Source: Myxococcales bacterium (GTDB lineage Bacteria; Myxococcota_A; Polyangia; GCA-2747355). From it: a stretch of 35,039 nucleotides of DNA. A program made the translations under genes and the position numbers. Numbering within the stretch: position 1 is the stretch's first letter; every line of letters begins with the position of its first letter. Under the pieces are notes generated by a model. That model saw nothing but the letters and a program-made list of their open reading frames with translations. It ran no database searches and was not told where the DNA came from. Shown in pieces: positions 24,690 to 33,034 of this stretch. The DNA is taken from the NCBI GenBank assembly GCA_020431405.1, contig JAGQIK010000291.1, positions 1 through 35,039 of the forward strand, written 5' to 3'.

Positions 24690-25965
24690 CCTTGGGCAGC
24701 GTCAGGCAGACGGCGACCTCGAGCGTGACGTAGAGCAGCGCCTTCTCTTGCGGCAGCAGGCTCTTGCCCTGCGACTTGGCGCCCTCGGTGTGATAGCTCG
24801 AAAACAGCACGCGGCCGCAGCCGTAGGGGAAGCTCACGGTGGCGGGCTTGACGCCGACACCGGGCACGGCGCCCGAGACCCACACCGTCGGCGTCACGTC
24901 GTAGGTCTTGCCGTCGAAGCTCGGCGTGGGCACCTTGTGCACGCTGTCGATGATCGTCCACGACTGCTGCAGATCGAACGTCGTGACGCCCTGCGCGGCG
25001 AGCCACTGTTTCATGTCGGGGTCGTTGACCACCGCGGGTGCGTCGTAGGCGCTGTCGAGCTCGGCCGAGCCCGCCACGCCGCTTTGCCCCTGCCACGTGA
25101 TGTAGTCAGGCAGCAGCGTGCGGATCTGGTCGTACTGATAGTCGGTGGCGTAGAGGCGCCCGCCCTCGCGGATCCAGCGCAGCAGGTTGGCTTTGACCGT
25201 CGGGTCGGCGATCACGCCGTCGAGCCACTCGCTGTCGCAGGGCAGAAAGAGGATCTGGTACTGCGACAGCAGCGCGTAGTCTTTGAGCATGTCTTGCGGC
25301 GGGCGCGGCTTGCAGTCGACGACGGGCGGCAAGAGCTGCGTCAGCGTGCAGCGGTAGAGCGTGAACGTCTCGCTGCCGGCGACGAGGCTGCCGTTGGCGT
25401 CCACCTGGCCGAGGCCGAGCTTGGCCAGCGAGCTCTCGATGGCGTCCCAGGCGCCCTGGATGACCACCATCTTGGGGATGGTGTCGCCCTTGGTGGCGTC
25501 GGTCTTTTGCGGCAGCGTGGTGATGGCCGGGTCGACGGCGAGGCCTGCGGGCGGCACGACGATCTCGCGCACGCGGCGAAAGGCGCCCTTCTGCGTGACG
25601 AGCTTCCAGGTGCCCGGCGTGAGCTTTAGCTCGAACGCGCCGTCGTGGCTCGAGCGCGTGTTGGGTGTGCCCTGCGGCAGCTCGACGCAGCGGTCACAAA
25701 AGACCTTGTCCGGGATCGGCGCCGGGTCGCTGACCACAGCGTAGACCAGCGCGCCGAAGATCGGGATCGTGCCCTCGGGCGCGTAGACCTTGCCGCTGAC
25801 GGTGACCGGGATCGGCGCGTCGACGGGGCGCGCGTCGAGCTGTCCTTCGCTGGCGGCGTCTGCGGCGCCGTCGCGGCCGCTCGCGCCGTCGTTGTTGCTG
25901 AACGCGTCACCGCAGGCGGCGGCGACGAGGGCGACCAAGAGCGCGACCGAGGCTATCCGTGACAT
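24682..25965 (-). CDS. Lipoprotein with regulatory-like beta domain and GATase/ThuA-like domain
   Basis: This 427-residue protein starts at ATG 25965 behind GGGGAG; a longer in-frame reading upstream is not gene-like. Lipobox VAAAC (Cys18) is followed by an Asp/Ala linker. Residues about 55-130 resemble a carboxypeptidase regulatory-like domain (VTVSGKVYAPEGTIPIFGAL, SHDGAFELKLTPGTWKL). The remainder includes QILFLPCDSEWLD, LLRWIREGGRLYATDYQYD and FPYGCGRVLFSSYHTEG, a layout like ThuA/class I glutamine-amidotransferase-like domains found in surface proteins. A nucleophile-like Cys is present, but a full triad cannot be shown by eye. It is outer-membrane or surface anchored. It overlaps the amine oxidase end. 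Confidence 0.7.
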   Translation of the reverse strand: MSRIASVALLVALVAAACGDAFSNNDGASGRDGAADAASEGQLDARPVDAPIPVTVSGKVYAPEGTIPIFGALVYAVVSDPAPIPDKVFCDRCVELPQGTPNTRSSHDGAFELKLTPGTWKLVTQKGAFRRVREIVVPPAGLAVDPAITTLPQKTDATKGDTIPKMVVIQGAWDAIESSLAKLGLGQVDANGSLVAGSETFTLYRCTLTQLLPPVVDCKPRPPQDMLKDYALLSQYQILFLPCDSEWLDGVIADPTVKANLLRWIREGGRLYATDYQYDQIRTLLPDYITWQGQSGVAGSAELDSAYDAPAVVNDPDMKQWLAAQGVTTFDLQQSWTIIDSVHKVPTPSFDGKTYDVTPTVWVSGAVPGVGVKPATVSFPYGCGRVLFSSYHTEGAKSQGKSLLPQEKALLYVTLEVAVCLTLPKVN

Positions 25966-26057
25966 GCTGCTCCCCGCGGAAGCGGGCAGCATAGCAGCAT
26001 CGGCTGCGTCGCGGCGCTGAGCGCTGTCAGCCCGCGACGTTCGGGCCTCGCGTCGTG

Positions 26058-27098
26058 CTAGCGCGACTTGGTGGCGAGGCCGAGGGTCAGCACGCCGCGC
26101 GGCGCGCTGCGCTTTTGCAGCCGGCGCCCGAGCAGGCTCCACACGCCGACCGTGCGCGGCTCGGCGAGCCGGCGCTGGAAGTCGACGCCGCTCTGCACGA
26201 CGTAGAAGAACTTGCGGCCGCCCTCGGCACGGCGCTTGTTGTGGCGCGTGCGCAAGACGATCGAGCGCGCGTCCATCGGCAGCGCGCGCATGTTGCGGCG
26301 AAAGCGCGGCGTGTAGCGCCAGAACTCTTCGGCGTTGGACAGATACAGCGCGCGTACGGCGACCTTCATGCGGCGCGCGGTGGCGCCGATGCCGAGCAGC
26401 GCGTGCGGCCCGAGCAGGTCGCCGCCGAGGATGCGCACGCGGCCCTCGCGAAACATGCGTCGTACGAACGTGTAGTCGCTCGCGTCGTGCAGCCAGTGCA
26501 TGCGCCTGCCGCCGCGCCCGAGCCGCGCCACCAGCGCGTAGTGGCGGCGCAGCGTCTCGCGGTAGTCGAGGTAGCTGCCGATCAGTTGGCGCCGGCAGGC
26601 GGCTGCCGCCGACGTGGACGCGCTGCGCGCGCAGGCGGCGCGGATGGCGGCCACCGCGGCGCGCTTGCCTTGCTTTTGCCACATGCGGCGGAAGCGCGCG
26701 ATGTCGGGCGCCGCGAGCACCAGCGCGCGCGTGACGCGGTTGAAACGCACCACGCGCGGGTCGTAGTCGATGAGCCACGCCAGCTCGGCGCGCTGCCAGG
26801 CGACGAAGGTCAGCCCCTGGTCGGAGCCGACGCCGACATAGGCGCCGCCGAGCCCGCGCAGATACGGCCGCCACAGGTCGTGGTCGAGCTCGTTGCTCTT
26901 GACGTAGGCCGCCTTGTCGCGACAGCTGGCCGAGGCGCGCAGCTTGCTCTTGGTGGCGCTGCAGACCTTCTTGGTCAGCGCGTCGGGCGCGCTGGCGCGA
27001 AAGACGACCGCCTCGGCGCGCGATAGCGGCGCAGCGTGGGCTCTGGCGAGCGGCATCGCGAGCGCGAGGGCGAAGAGCGGCGCGGTGAGCTTATGCAT
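26058..27098 (-). CDS. Exported protein resembling the LIC_10091-type methyltransferase-like fold
   Basis: This 346-residue protein starts at ATG 27098 (MHKLTAPLFA) with a cleavable signal (about 1-22, AHA-AP). A Rossmann-like segment GGAYVGVGSDQGLTFVAWQRAELAWLIDYDPRVV recalls the GVYLGVGPEQNFTYIA...AFIVDI motif of LIC_10091-family proteins, and later ALYLSNAEEFWRY and ALPMDARSIVLRT match the expected positions of YVSNVEQY and LPLD segments. Such proteins look like SAM-dependent methyltransferases by fold, but their reaction is unknown. The recognition is from memory and moderate. The start region lies 38 bases from the 34-bp hairpin repeats. Confidence 0.6.
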   Translation of the reverse strand: MHKLTAPLFALALAMPLARAHAAPLSRAEAVVFRASAPDALTKKVCSATKSKLRASASCRDKAAYVKSNELDHDLWRPYLRGLGGAYVGVGSDQGLTFVAWQRAELAWLIDYDPRVVRFNRVTRALVLAAPDIARFRRMWQKQGKRAAVAAIRAACARSASTSAAAACRRQLIGSYLDYRETLRRHYALVARLGRGGRRMHWLHDASDYTFVRRMFREGRVRILGGDLLGPHALLGIGATARRMKVAVRALYLSNAEEFWRYTPRFRRNMRALPMDARSIVLRTRHNKRRAEGGRKFFYVVQSGVDFQRRLAEPRTVGVWSLLGRRLQKRSAPRGVLTLGLATKSR

Positions 27099-27136
27099 GT
27101 TTCGAGCACTATCACGGCGCCGCGGCCGCGTTAAGA

Positions 27137-27214
27137 AATCGGCCGCGGAAGACCTCTCCGCGGCCCGAACAATCGGCCGCGGAAGACCTCTCCGCGGCCC
27201 GAGCAATCGGCCGC
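27137..27214. repeat. Tandem 34-bp repeat (2.3 copies), each with a 9-bp hairpin
   Basis: Copies occupy 27137-27170 and 27171-27204, differing at one base near the end, plus a partial third (27205-27214). Each contains GGCCGCGGA and its exact complement TCCGCGGCC around the loop AGACCTC. The repeat lies in the divergent gap between the exported methyltransferase-like gene and the lipoprotein gene at 27235. It could be an operator array, an attenuator or a dispersed palindrome that has duplicated. Confidence 0.7.
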
Positions 27215-27234
27215 CACCGTGATACCGTTGAGCG

Positions 27235-28062
27235 ATGACGACCAAGCTGATGCGAATCGTGGCCCTCGTCGGGGTGGGACTTTGGTGCGGCTGCAGCGAC
27301 GAGCTGCCGCCCGTAGCGGACGCGGCGCCCGACGTCGCGCCCAAACGCGACGGCACGTCCGATGCCCCGCCCGCCGACGGTCTGCCCGCCGACGCCGAAG
27401 ACGACCGCACCATCCGCGACACCGTCCCGCCCGACACCACCGGCGACGGTCGCCCCAGCGACACGACCCACGACGGCATCATGGACACCGTCTCGCCGGA
27501 CACCACGGCCGACGCGCCCAACCCCTGCGCTGGCCAGAACCTCACCGTCGACCTCGACAACAACAACGTGCCCGACTGTCAGGAGAACCTGCTGATGAAC
27601 GGGCAGTTCAGGGCCAATGTCGCCGGCTGGATGCCCGGCGGGAACACCAACGCCATCGTTTGGAACTCGATGGATGCGCAAGGCTCGAGCGGCTCGGGGT
27701 CGGCCCGTGTCGTCAACATGAGCCCCAATGCAAACCCCAACGTCAACGGCGCGACGCAGTGCTTGCGGCTCAGTGGCGCCAAGACGTACACGCTGCGCGC
27801 CCAGTTCTTCATCCCGTCCGGCCAGCAGGGCCAGCCCGGCGCCAGCCTGCAGGCCGTCGCCTACCCGGTCAACAACTGCCTCGGAACGGGCACGGTCAAC
27901 AACTCGCCGACCAGCACGAGCCCATTCAACACGTGGACACTGATGACGTACACGTTCAGCGTGCCGGCAACCACCAACTCCGTGCGCATTCGCATCAACA
28001 GCAGCAAGAACAACACGACGAACAACGTGTCGGTCCAATGGGATAACGTCTTCCTCAAGTAG
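27235..28062 (+). CDS. Lipoprotein with Asp/Pro linker and carbohydrate-binding-like jelly-roll domain
   Basis: This 275-residue protein has lipobox WCGC (Cys20). An ATG at 27250 is an alternative start. Residues about 22-95 form an Asp/Ala/Pro/Thr linker (DTVPPDTTGD, SPDTTADAPN). The rest has ENLLMNGQFRANVAGWMPGG, a signature opening of CBM4/9- or CBM-like jelly rolls, and ends VRIRINSS...VSVQWDNVFLK, the typical final strand. It is therefore likely to bind glycans at the surface. The Asp/Ala/Pro linker, lipobox and jelly-roll arrangement is shared with the 29611-30543 protein, suggesting a repeated gene design. Confidence 0.75.
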   Translation: MTTKLMRIVALVGVGLWCGCSDELPPVADAAPDVAPKRDGTSDAPPADGLPADAEDDRTIRDTVPPDTTGDGRPSDTTHDGIMDTVSPDTTADAPNPCAGQNLTVDLDNNNVPDCQENLLMNGQFRANVAGWMPGGNTNAIVWNSMDAQGSSGSGSARVVNMSPNANPNVNGATQCLRLSGAKTYTLRAQFFIPSGQQGQPGASLQAVAYPVNNCLGTGTVNNSPTSTSPFNTWTLMTYTFSVPATTNSVRIRINSSKNNTTNNVSVQWDNVFLK

Positions 28063-28172
28063 ACGTAGGCTCCCGGCGCACACCTACCTAGGCCCATGGC
28101 CGGGGCCGCGGAGCGCGCTTGTGCGGCGAGCTCGCTCAAGATTCATCGTGGCTGGTCGATGTAGATCCCACG

Positions 28173-29555
28173 ATGCACGCGTCGCTTTCTCTCGCGCCGT
28201 CTTCGAGCGCCTTCAACGTTGTAGAACGGCTCTGGTTTGCTGACGAGACGGACGAGGTCGCCGAGCAGGCGGCGGCGCGCAGCATGGCGGCGGCGGTGGC
28301 GACCGTCGTTGGGTTGCGGCCGTTTCCCATCGCCGCGCAGCGCTTGATCTCGGCCGTCCAGAACCCCAACTACCGCATCTCCGAGATCGTGCGCATCATC
28401 GAGCCGGATCCGACGCTGGCGGCGCGCGTGCTGCAGGGCGTCAACTCGGCGGCGTACTTCCTGGTGGCGAAGGTGACGTCGATCCGCCACGCGGTGGCGC
28501 TGCTCGGCGCGCGCAACGTGGGCGAGATCGCGGCGGCGCTGACCGTGCTCGAGCTGGTGGAGGACAACTCGGGGCTCGCCGAGGGGCAGCGGCTGCACAT
28601 GCAGCGCACGGCGACGCTGGCGCGCGTGCTGGCGGCCGAGTGTGGGCTGCCGCTCGACGCCGTCTACTCGTGTGCGCTGCTGCACGACATCGGCAAGCTG
28701 CTGATGCTGCAGGTGCAGGGCGACGAGTACGCGCAGCTGCTGCGCGACCACGACGACGATCGCGACATGCTGCACATCCTCGAGCGCGGCGCCTACGGCT
28801 ACGACCACGCGGTGCTCGGCGGACACGCGCTGCGCACGTGGGGCATCCCCGACCTGGTGGCGACGGTGGTCTCGTGGCATCACCAGCCGGCGCGCGCCTT
28901 TGCCGAGGGCGGCACCGTGGCGCGGCTAGTCAGCCTGGTGCGGCTCGCCGACCGGCTGTCGTATGACTTGGCCGCCTACGACGAGCCCGACGAGGCGCTG
29001 ATCGAGGCGCTGGCGCGCGACGAGTCGGCGACGTACCTGCGCATCTCGGGCGAGTCGATCGCGCGCGTGTGGGACGAGCTGCAGTCGATGGCCGCCGAGA
29101 CGGCGCCGACATTCAACGGCCGTCGCCGGCTGCGGCTGACGCGCAGCACGGTGCTGCCGGGCGGCGAGCTGGCGACCACTGGCGAGACGGTGTTGGTGCC
29201 CGCCTGTCGCGACTGCGGCAGCGCCAGCCACGGCACCTGTCCGCGCTGTCGCGCGCCGCTTTGCCGCAACCACGCGCCGCTCGACGACGACCTGCGCTGC
29301 GTGGAGTGCGAGCGCGAGTATGACTCCGCCACGTCGCTCTACGCCGCCTCGGCGCGGCACAGCAAGGCGCTCTTGGTCATCGCGCTGGCCGCGATGCTCG
29401 GCGCGGCGACGCTTGTGACGCTGACGCCGCTGCTGAGCTGGATCGCCGGCCTGCTGGTGGCCGCTACGCTGCCGCTGGCCGCGGCGCCGCTGGTCGGCTG
29501 GCGCCGCGAATCGGTCAGGCGTCGCGCCTTCCTCGACGAGCGCTACTTCAGCTAG
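28173..29555 (+). CDS. HDOD protein with Cys-rich zinc-finger-like segment and two transmembrane helices
   Basis: This 460-residue protein starts at ATG 28173, which is favoured; an in-frame TTG exists at 28119, and neither has a strong ribosome site. Residues about 45-290 are an HDOD domain. It begins PFPIAAQRLISAVQNPNYRI and EPDPTLAARVLQGVNSA, and keeps LLHDIGK (about 168-174), GGHALRTWGIP and WHHQP. The HD-type metal residues are thus still visible, whereas many HDOD proteins have lost them. Residues about 345-380 have CRDCG, CPRC, CRNH and CVEC, a zinc-ribbon-like set. Two hydrophobic helices (about 398-443) then anchor it. HDOD proteins regulate signalling; a membrane-tethered, metal-sensing version is inferred. 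Confidence 0.85.
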   Translation: MHASLSLAPSSSAFNVVERLWFADETDEVAEQAAARSMAAAVATVVGLRPFPIAAQRLISAVQNPNYRISEIVRIIEPDPTLAARVLQGVNSAAYFLVAKVTSIRHAVALLGARNVGEIAAALTVLELVEDNSGLAEGQRLHMQRTATLARVLAAECGLPLDAVYSCALLHDIGKLLMLQVQGDEYAQLLRDHDDDRDMLHILERGAYGYDHAVLGGHALRTWGIPDLVATVVSWHHQPARAFAEGGTVARLVSLVRLADRLSYDLAAYDEPDEALIEALARDESATYLRISGESIARVWDELQSMAAETAPTFNGRRRLRLTRSTVLPGGELATTGETVLVPACRDCGSASHGTCPRCRAPLCRNHAPLDDDLRCVECEREYDSATSLYAASARHSKALLVIALAAMLGAATLVTLTPLLSWIAGLLVAATLPLAAAPLVGWRRESVRRRAFLDERYFS

Positions 29556-29610
29556 CCCGTGCTATAAGCAAGCGCTGCGGTCGCAGCGATCGCTTCGGAC
29601 GGAGATCTGG

Positions 29611-30543
29611 ATGGCTGAGCTGGCGCGCGTCCTGTGTGTCATCGCTGTCGTGTTTTTCGTTCCATCCCTCGGCGGTGGTTGCTCTGACAGCAGCACGCCA
29701 GCTGCCGACACGCGGCGCGACGCGCCGCCGGATGTGAAGCTTGGCGAGACCGGCGCCGATGGGCCGCGGGATGGGCCGCGGGATGGCCCGGCGGATGGTG
29801 CCGCTGACATCGCTGCGGATGCGGCCGCCGACGTCGCCATGGACGGCGGCGCCGACGTCGCGCCCGATGCCGCGCCGTCTGTTTGCAGCGACGGCGGCGA
29901 CCCGAGCAGCGACGTGGGTACGCCGCTGTCAGACGCCGGCGTTGGCTGCGTGGCGACGGTGCCGTATTGCTGCGGCCAGCCCAACCTGCTCGTCAACGGC
30001 GGCTTCGAGACCGTGCCTAACGCGGGCACCGGCCAGGGCCTGCTGCCGAGCAGCTGGGTCACCACGGCGAGCATCGTGCCGGGCGCCGACACCTACAGCA
30101 ACGACGGCTCCTACGGCGCAGCGCCTTCGGCCTTCGGCAACTTCACCGGCGTGACCGCCTACGAGGGCATTCGCTGGGTCGCCGGCGGGTCGGTGGGGTT
30201 CAACGAGTCGTTTGGCCAGACGCTGGCCACGCCGCTCGTGCCGGGCAAGACCTACCGGCTCGAGGCGCGCATCCGCCCGTCGGTCAACCGACCCATCGCC
30301 GGCAGCTACGCGGTCTATCTACAGGACACGGCGACTGCGCCCACGACGCAGGTGGTGCTCGGCACGTTCTGCCACTCGGAGGCGCCGGCGTGGGTCTCGC
30401 GAAGCTTCACCTTCGTCGCGCCCGCCAACGCAGCGTCGCTGCCCGTGCTGAGCTTCTTGCCGGTGAGCGCCGACACGAGGACGACCTATCCGGGCCTCGA
30501 CGACGTCAGCCTCAGCGACGTCACGCCCTGCATGCAGCCGTAG
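29611..30543 (+). CDS. Lipoprotein with Asp/Ala/Pro linker and CBM-like domain
   Basis: This 310-residue protein has GGAG eight bases before ATG 29611 and lipobox LGGGC (Cys24). TATAAG (29563-29568) and a perfect 7-bp hairpin at 29573-29588 lie in the 55-bp gap upstream. Residues 25-110 are a low-complexity linker with repeated GPRDGP, AADVA and DVAPDA units. Then CCGQPNLLVNGGFETVP opens a jelly-roll domain like CBM4/9 (N-L-x-x-N-G-x-F-E), ending in DDVSLSDVTPC. It is likely surface-exposed and glycan-binding. The architecture matches 27235-28062 on the other side of the HDOD gene, but sequence identity outside the opening motif looks low. Confidence 0.75.
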   Translation: MAELARVLCVIAVVFFVPSLGGGCSDSSTPAADTRRDAPPDVKLGETGADGPRDGPRDGPADGAADIAADAAADVAMDGGADVAPDAAPSVCSDGGDPSSDVGTPLSDAGVGCVATVPYCCGQPNLLVNGGFETVPNAGTGQGLLPSSWVTTASIVPGADTYSNDGSYGAAPSAFGNFTGVTAYEGIRWVAGGSVGFNESFGQTLATPLVPGKTYRLEARIRPSVNRPIAGSYAVYLQDTATAPTTQVVLGTFCHSEAPAWVSRSFTFVAPANAASLPVLSFLPVSADTRTTYPGLDDVSLSDVTPCMQP

Positions 30544-30563
30544 CGCGCCAAGCGCCCGCGCAG

Positions 30564-32279
30564 CTACTCGGCGACGAGGATCAGCGCGCGGCGCGGCGCG
30601 ACGTCGACGCTGACGCCGCCGCTGTCATCGACGACCAGGCGCTCGCCAGCGAGCGCATCGCGCAACCGCGTGCCCGGCGCGAAGCCCGTCGGCACGCGCG
30701 CGCGCGCGTTGTCGATGGGGTGGCCGTTGAGCGCGACGAGCACGCGCGAGTCGCCGTCGGCGCGCTCGTAGGCCAAAAGCCCCGCGCCGGCGCCGCGCTG
30801 GCGCGCCGAGATCTTCGACGCGTAGCGCACCTGCAGCGTGCCGCGGCGCAGCGCGCGCTGCTCGCGCCGCAGCCGCGCCAGCGTCTGGATCGCGCGGTAG
30901 GTGCGCGCGCTCTCGTCGAAGGCGCGCTTGGCGCGCCACAGCGGCTCGCGCGAGAGGTTGCCCCAGCCGCCGTCGAGCGCTTGCTCGCAGCCGTAGTAGA
31001 TCGCCGGCACCGCGTCGACGGTGAAGACGACGGTCATCGCCAGCTCGGCGGCGAAGGGATCGTTTAGCCAGTAGCGCAGCCGCGGCATGTCGTGGTTGCT
31101 CGCCATCGCCACGCGCGCCTGCCAGGGCGACAGCTCGACGCCGCCGTCGTGGCCGCGCTGTGGGAAGTGGTCGCGGTAGCCGGCGAGCGCGCCGCGTGTG
31201 CTCGCGGCGGGGTTGCCGTCGTAGATGAAGCCGTCGATGACCTCCCACTTGAGCGGGAAGTCGAAGACGGCGTCGAGCCCGCCGTCGCGCGTGTAGCTAG
31301 CGAGCTTTTCGGCATCGCCGTCGAAGACCTCGCCGAGCAGCATGAAGCGGTGCTTGCCGCGATCGGCGAGGCGCTGGCGCAGCGCGCGCGCGAAGCGCTG
31401 CCAGAAGGCGCGCGGCACGTGCGGCACGGCATCGAGACGAAAGCCGTCGACGTCGGTGAGCTCGACCCAGCGCAGGTAGGTGTCGATCATCGCGCGCACG
31501 ACGTCGTCGCGCTCGGTGTCGAGATCGCGCAGGCCGGTGGGAAAGTCGCCGCGCTCTTTCTGCACGGGGTCGTCGTGGTCGGTGGTCTGGCCGCGGCGAT
31601 GAAAATGCTCGGCGCGCAGCGGCACGCGCTCGGGCGGCACGCTCGGATCGTCGCTGAGGTAGCGAAAGACGTGCGGCGGCTTGGGCGAGAGCCACACCAG
31701 CGGCGCGTCGATGGGGCCGCGCGCCGAGTAGGCCGGCTCGATCTCGCCCGGCGTGGCGCGACCGTCGCCGTCGAAGTCGTAGAAGAAGACGCGCCCCGCG
31801 TGGTTGGTGACGATGTCGATGATGACCTTGATGCCGCGGCGGTGCGCCTCGGCGACGAGCGCCTGCAGGTCGGAGAGGCTGCCGAAGCGACGGTTGACGC
31901 GCGTAAAGTCCGAGGCCCAGTAGCCGTGATAGCCGTCCTGGTAGTCGTTGCGCGCGACGTTTTCGACCACCGGCGAGAGCCAGATCGCGCTGGCGCCGAG
32001 CCGCTCGATGTAGCCCAGGCGGTTGATCACCCCGCGCCAGTCGCCGCCCTGATAGCGCGCGAGATCGCCTTTGATGACACCGACGCCGTCGAGGCGATCG
32101 TTGCTCGGGTCGCCGTTGTCGAAGCGGTCGACGACGATCTGGTAGATGACCTCGTCGCGCCAGTCGTCGACGTGCGTGCGCAGCGTGCCTTCGGGCTCGG
32201 CGGCGCAGCCCGCGGCCGCGGCGGCGGCGAGGGCGCATAGCGCGGCGGCGGCGAGCAGACGACGACGACAGCCGCGCAT
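30564..32279 (-). CDS. GH13 alpha-amylase, lipoprotein
   Basis: This 571-residue enzyme has lipobox AAGC (Cys25). The (beta/alpha)8 barrel starts DEVIYQIVVDRFDNGD. The four conserved GH13 regions are seen: DIVTNHAG, GFRLDAVPH (nucleophile D283), LLGEVFDG (acid/base E317) and SNHDMPR (transition-state D397). A C-terminal beta domain follows (about 485-571). It hydrolyses alpha-1,4-glucans, probably starch or glycogen, at the cell surface or periplasmic face. A DFDGDG insertion near residue 170 could bind calcium. ATG 32279 is three bases after the stop of the upstream glycan-binding lipoprotein gene, so the two form an operon and probably act together. Confidence 0.95.
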   Translation of the reverse strand: MRGCRRRLLAAAALCALAAAAAAGCAAEPEGTLRTHVDDWRDEVIYQIVVDRFDNGDPSNDRLDGVGVIKGDLARYQGGDWRGVINRLGYIERLGASAIWLSPVVENVARNDYQDGYHGYWASDFTRVNRRFGSLSDLQALVAEAHRRGIKVIIDIVTNHAGRVFFYDFDGDGRATPGEIEPAYSARGPIDAPLVWLSPKPPHVFRYLSDDPSVPPERVPLRAEHFHRRGQTTDHDDPVQKERGDFPTGLRDLDTERDDVVRAMIDTYLRWVELTDVDGFRLDAVPHVPRAFWQRFARALRQRLADRGKHRFMLLGEVFDGDAEKLASYTRDGGLDAVFDFPLKWEVIDGFIYDGNPAASTRGALAGYRDHFPQRGHDGGVELSPWQARVAMASNHDMPRLRYWLNDPFAAELAMTVVFTVDAVPAIYYGCEQALDGGWGNLSREPLWRAKRAFDESARTYRAIQTLARLRREQRALRRGTLQVRYASKISARQRGAGAGLLAYERADGDSRVLVALNGHPIDNARARVPTGFAPGTRLRDALAGERLVVDDSGGVSVDVAPRRALILVAE

Positions 32280-32282
32280 CGC

Positions 32283-32900
32283 TCAGCGACTACAGGGATC
32301 GGCGCAGCTGACGACGAGCTGCGAGTTGAGGCCGCCGAGGCCGTCGGAGACGGTGTTGGGGTTGGCCTGATCGTGAAACCAGCTCTCGCCGGCGAGGCCC
32401 TTATCGACGACGAACTTGTAGGTCAGCGTGGTGCCGTGCACGAGCAGCAGGTCGACGCGCCAGGTGTTGTTGGAGAGCGTCATCGCGCGGCTGACCCACG
32501 GCGTGGGCGACGGGCCGTCGAAGTCGCCGTGCACGGCGGCGGTGCTCTCGCTACCGATCTTGGCGAAGCTGAGCGTCACGTCGCAGGTCCAGCTGCTCGG
32601 CGGAACGCAGACGTCGGGCGTGGGCGGCGCGCTGTCGGCCGGCACGCCGGCGTCGCAGGGCGCGCCGCTGGCGCCGCTGGCGCCGCTCGGGCCGCCGCAA
32701 GGGCAAGGCTGCCCGGAGGCAGCGCCGGATTGGCCGGGCCCACAGCCAGCGTCGCGAAACCAGGGCACCGGGCCGTCGGGCTCGACGCCTTCGTCGAAGC
32801 GCAGCGGCTGCGAGTCGGGCGAGAGGGTGTCGCCGGCGCAGCCGGCGCCGGCCAGCACGGCGAGCGCGACGAGCGCGACACATGTCCAAAGACGCAACAT
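32283..32900 (-). CDS. Lipoprotein with AMPK/CBM48-like glycan-binding domain, partner of the amylase
   Basis: This 205-residue protein starts at ATG 32900 (MLRLWTCV); a longer in-frame start exists at 32975 but would place charged residues before the signal. Lipobox GAGC (Cys21) precedes a Pro/Gly/Ala/Ser linker with Cys pairs. Residues about 115-200 (VTLSFAKIGSES, WVSRAMTLSNNTWRVDLLLVHG, LTYKFVVDKGLAGESWFHD) look like an early-set CBM48/AMPK-beta glycogen-binding domain, where W and the YKFVVDG-like strand are characteristic. The stop is three bases before the amylase ATG. It probably captures alpha-glucan for the amylase. Confidence 0.75.
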   Translation of the reverse strand: MLRLWTCVALVALAVLAGAGCAGDTLSPDSQPLRFDEGVEPDGPVPWFRDAGCGPGQSGAASGQPCPCGGPSGASGASGAPCDAGVPADSAPPTPDVCVPPSSWTCDVTLSFAKIGSESTAAVHGDFDGPSPTPWVSRAMTLSNNTWRVDLLLVHGTTLTYKFVVDKGLAGESWFHDQANPNTVSDGLGGLNSQLVVSCADPCSR

Positions 32901-33034
32901 CGCTGCCAGACAGAGCAAGGCGCGCGCCAGCGGCACGGCAGCCGTAAGCCATCGGATCTCGTCGTGCGGAGGCATCGCGGCACGCGTGCGATGTTGCGTT
33001 TGGCAACGCCCGCGGGCGCGACGACAATGCCGCC

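Noticed and set aside
25966-26874. N-terminal extension of the lipoprotein at 24682-25965 to 730 residues
   Set aside because: The added part is Arg/Ala-rich and antisense-like over the neighbouring gene. A signal peptide with lipobox starts at 25965 behind a ribosome site.
27137-27214. Short CRISPR array
   Set aside because: The repeats are directly adjacent with no spacers, and no cas genes are present.
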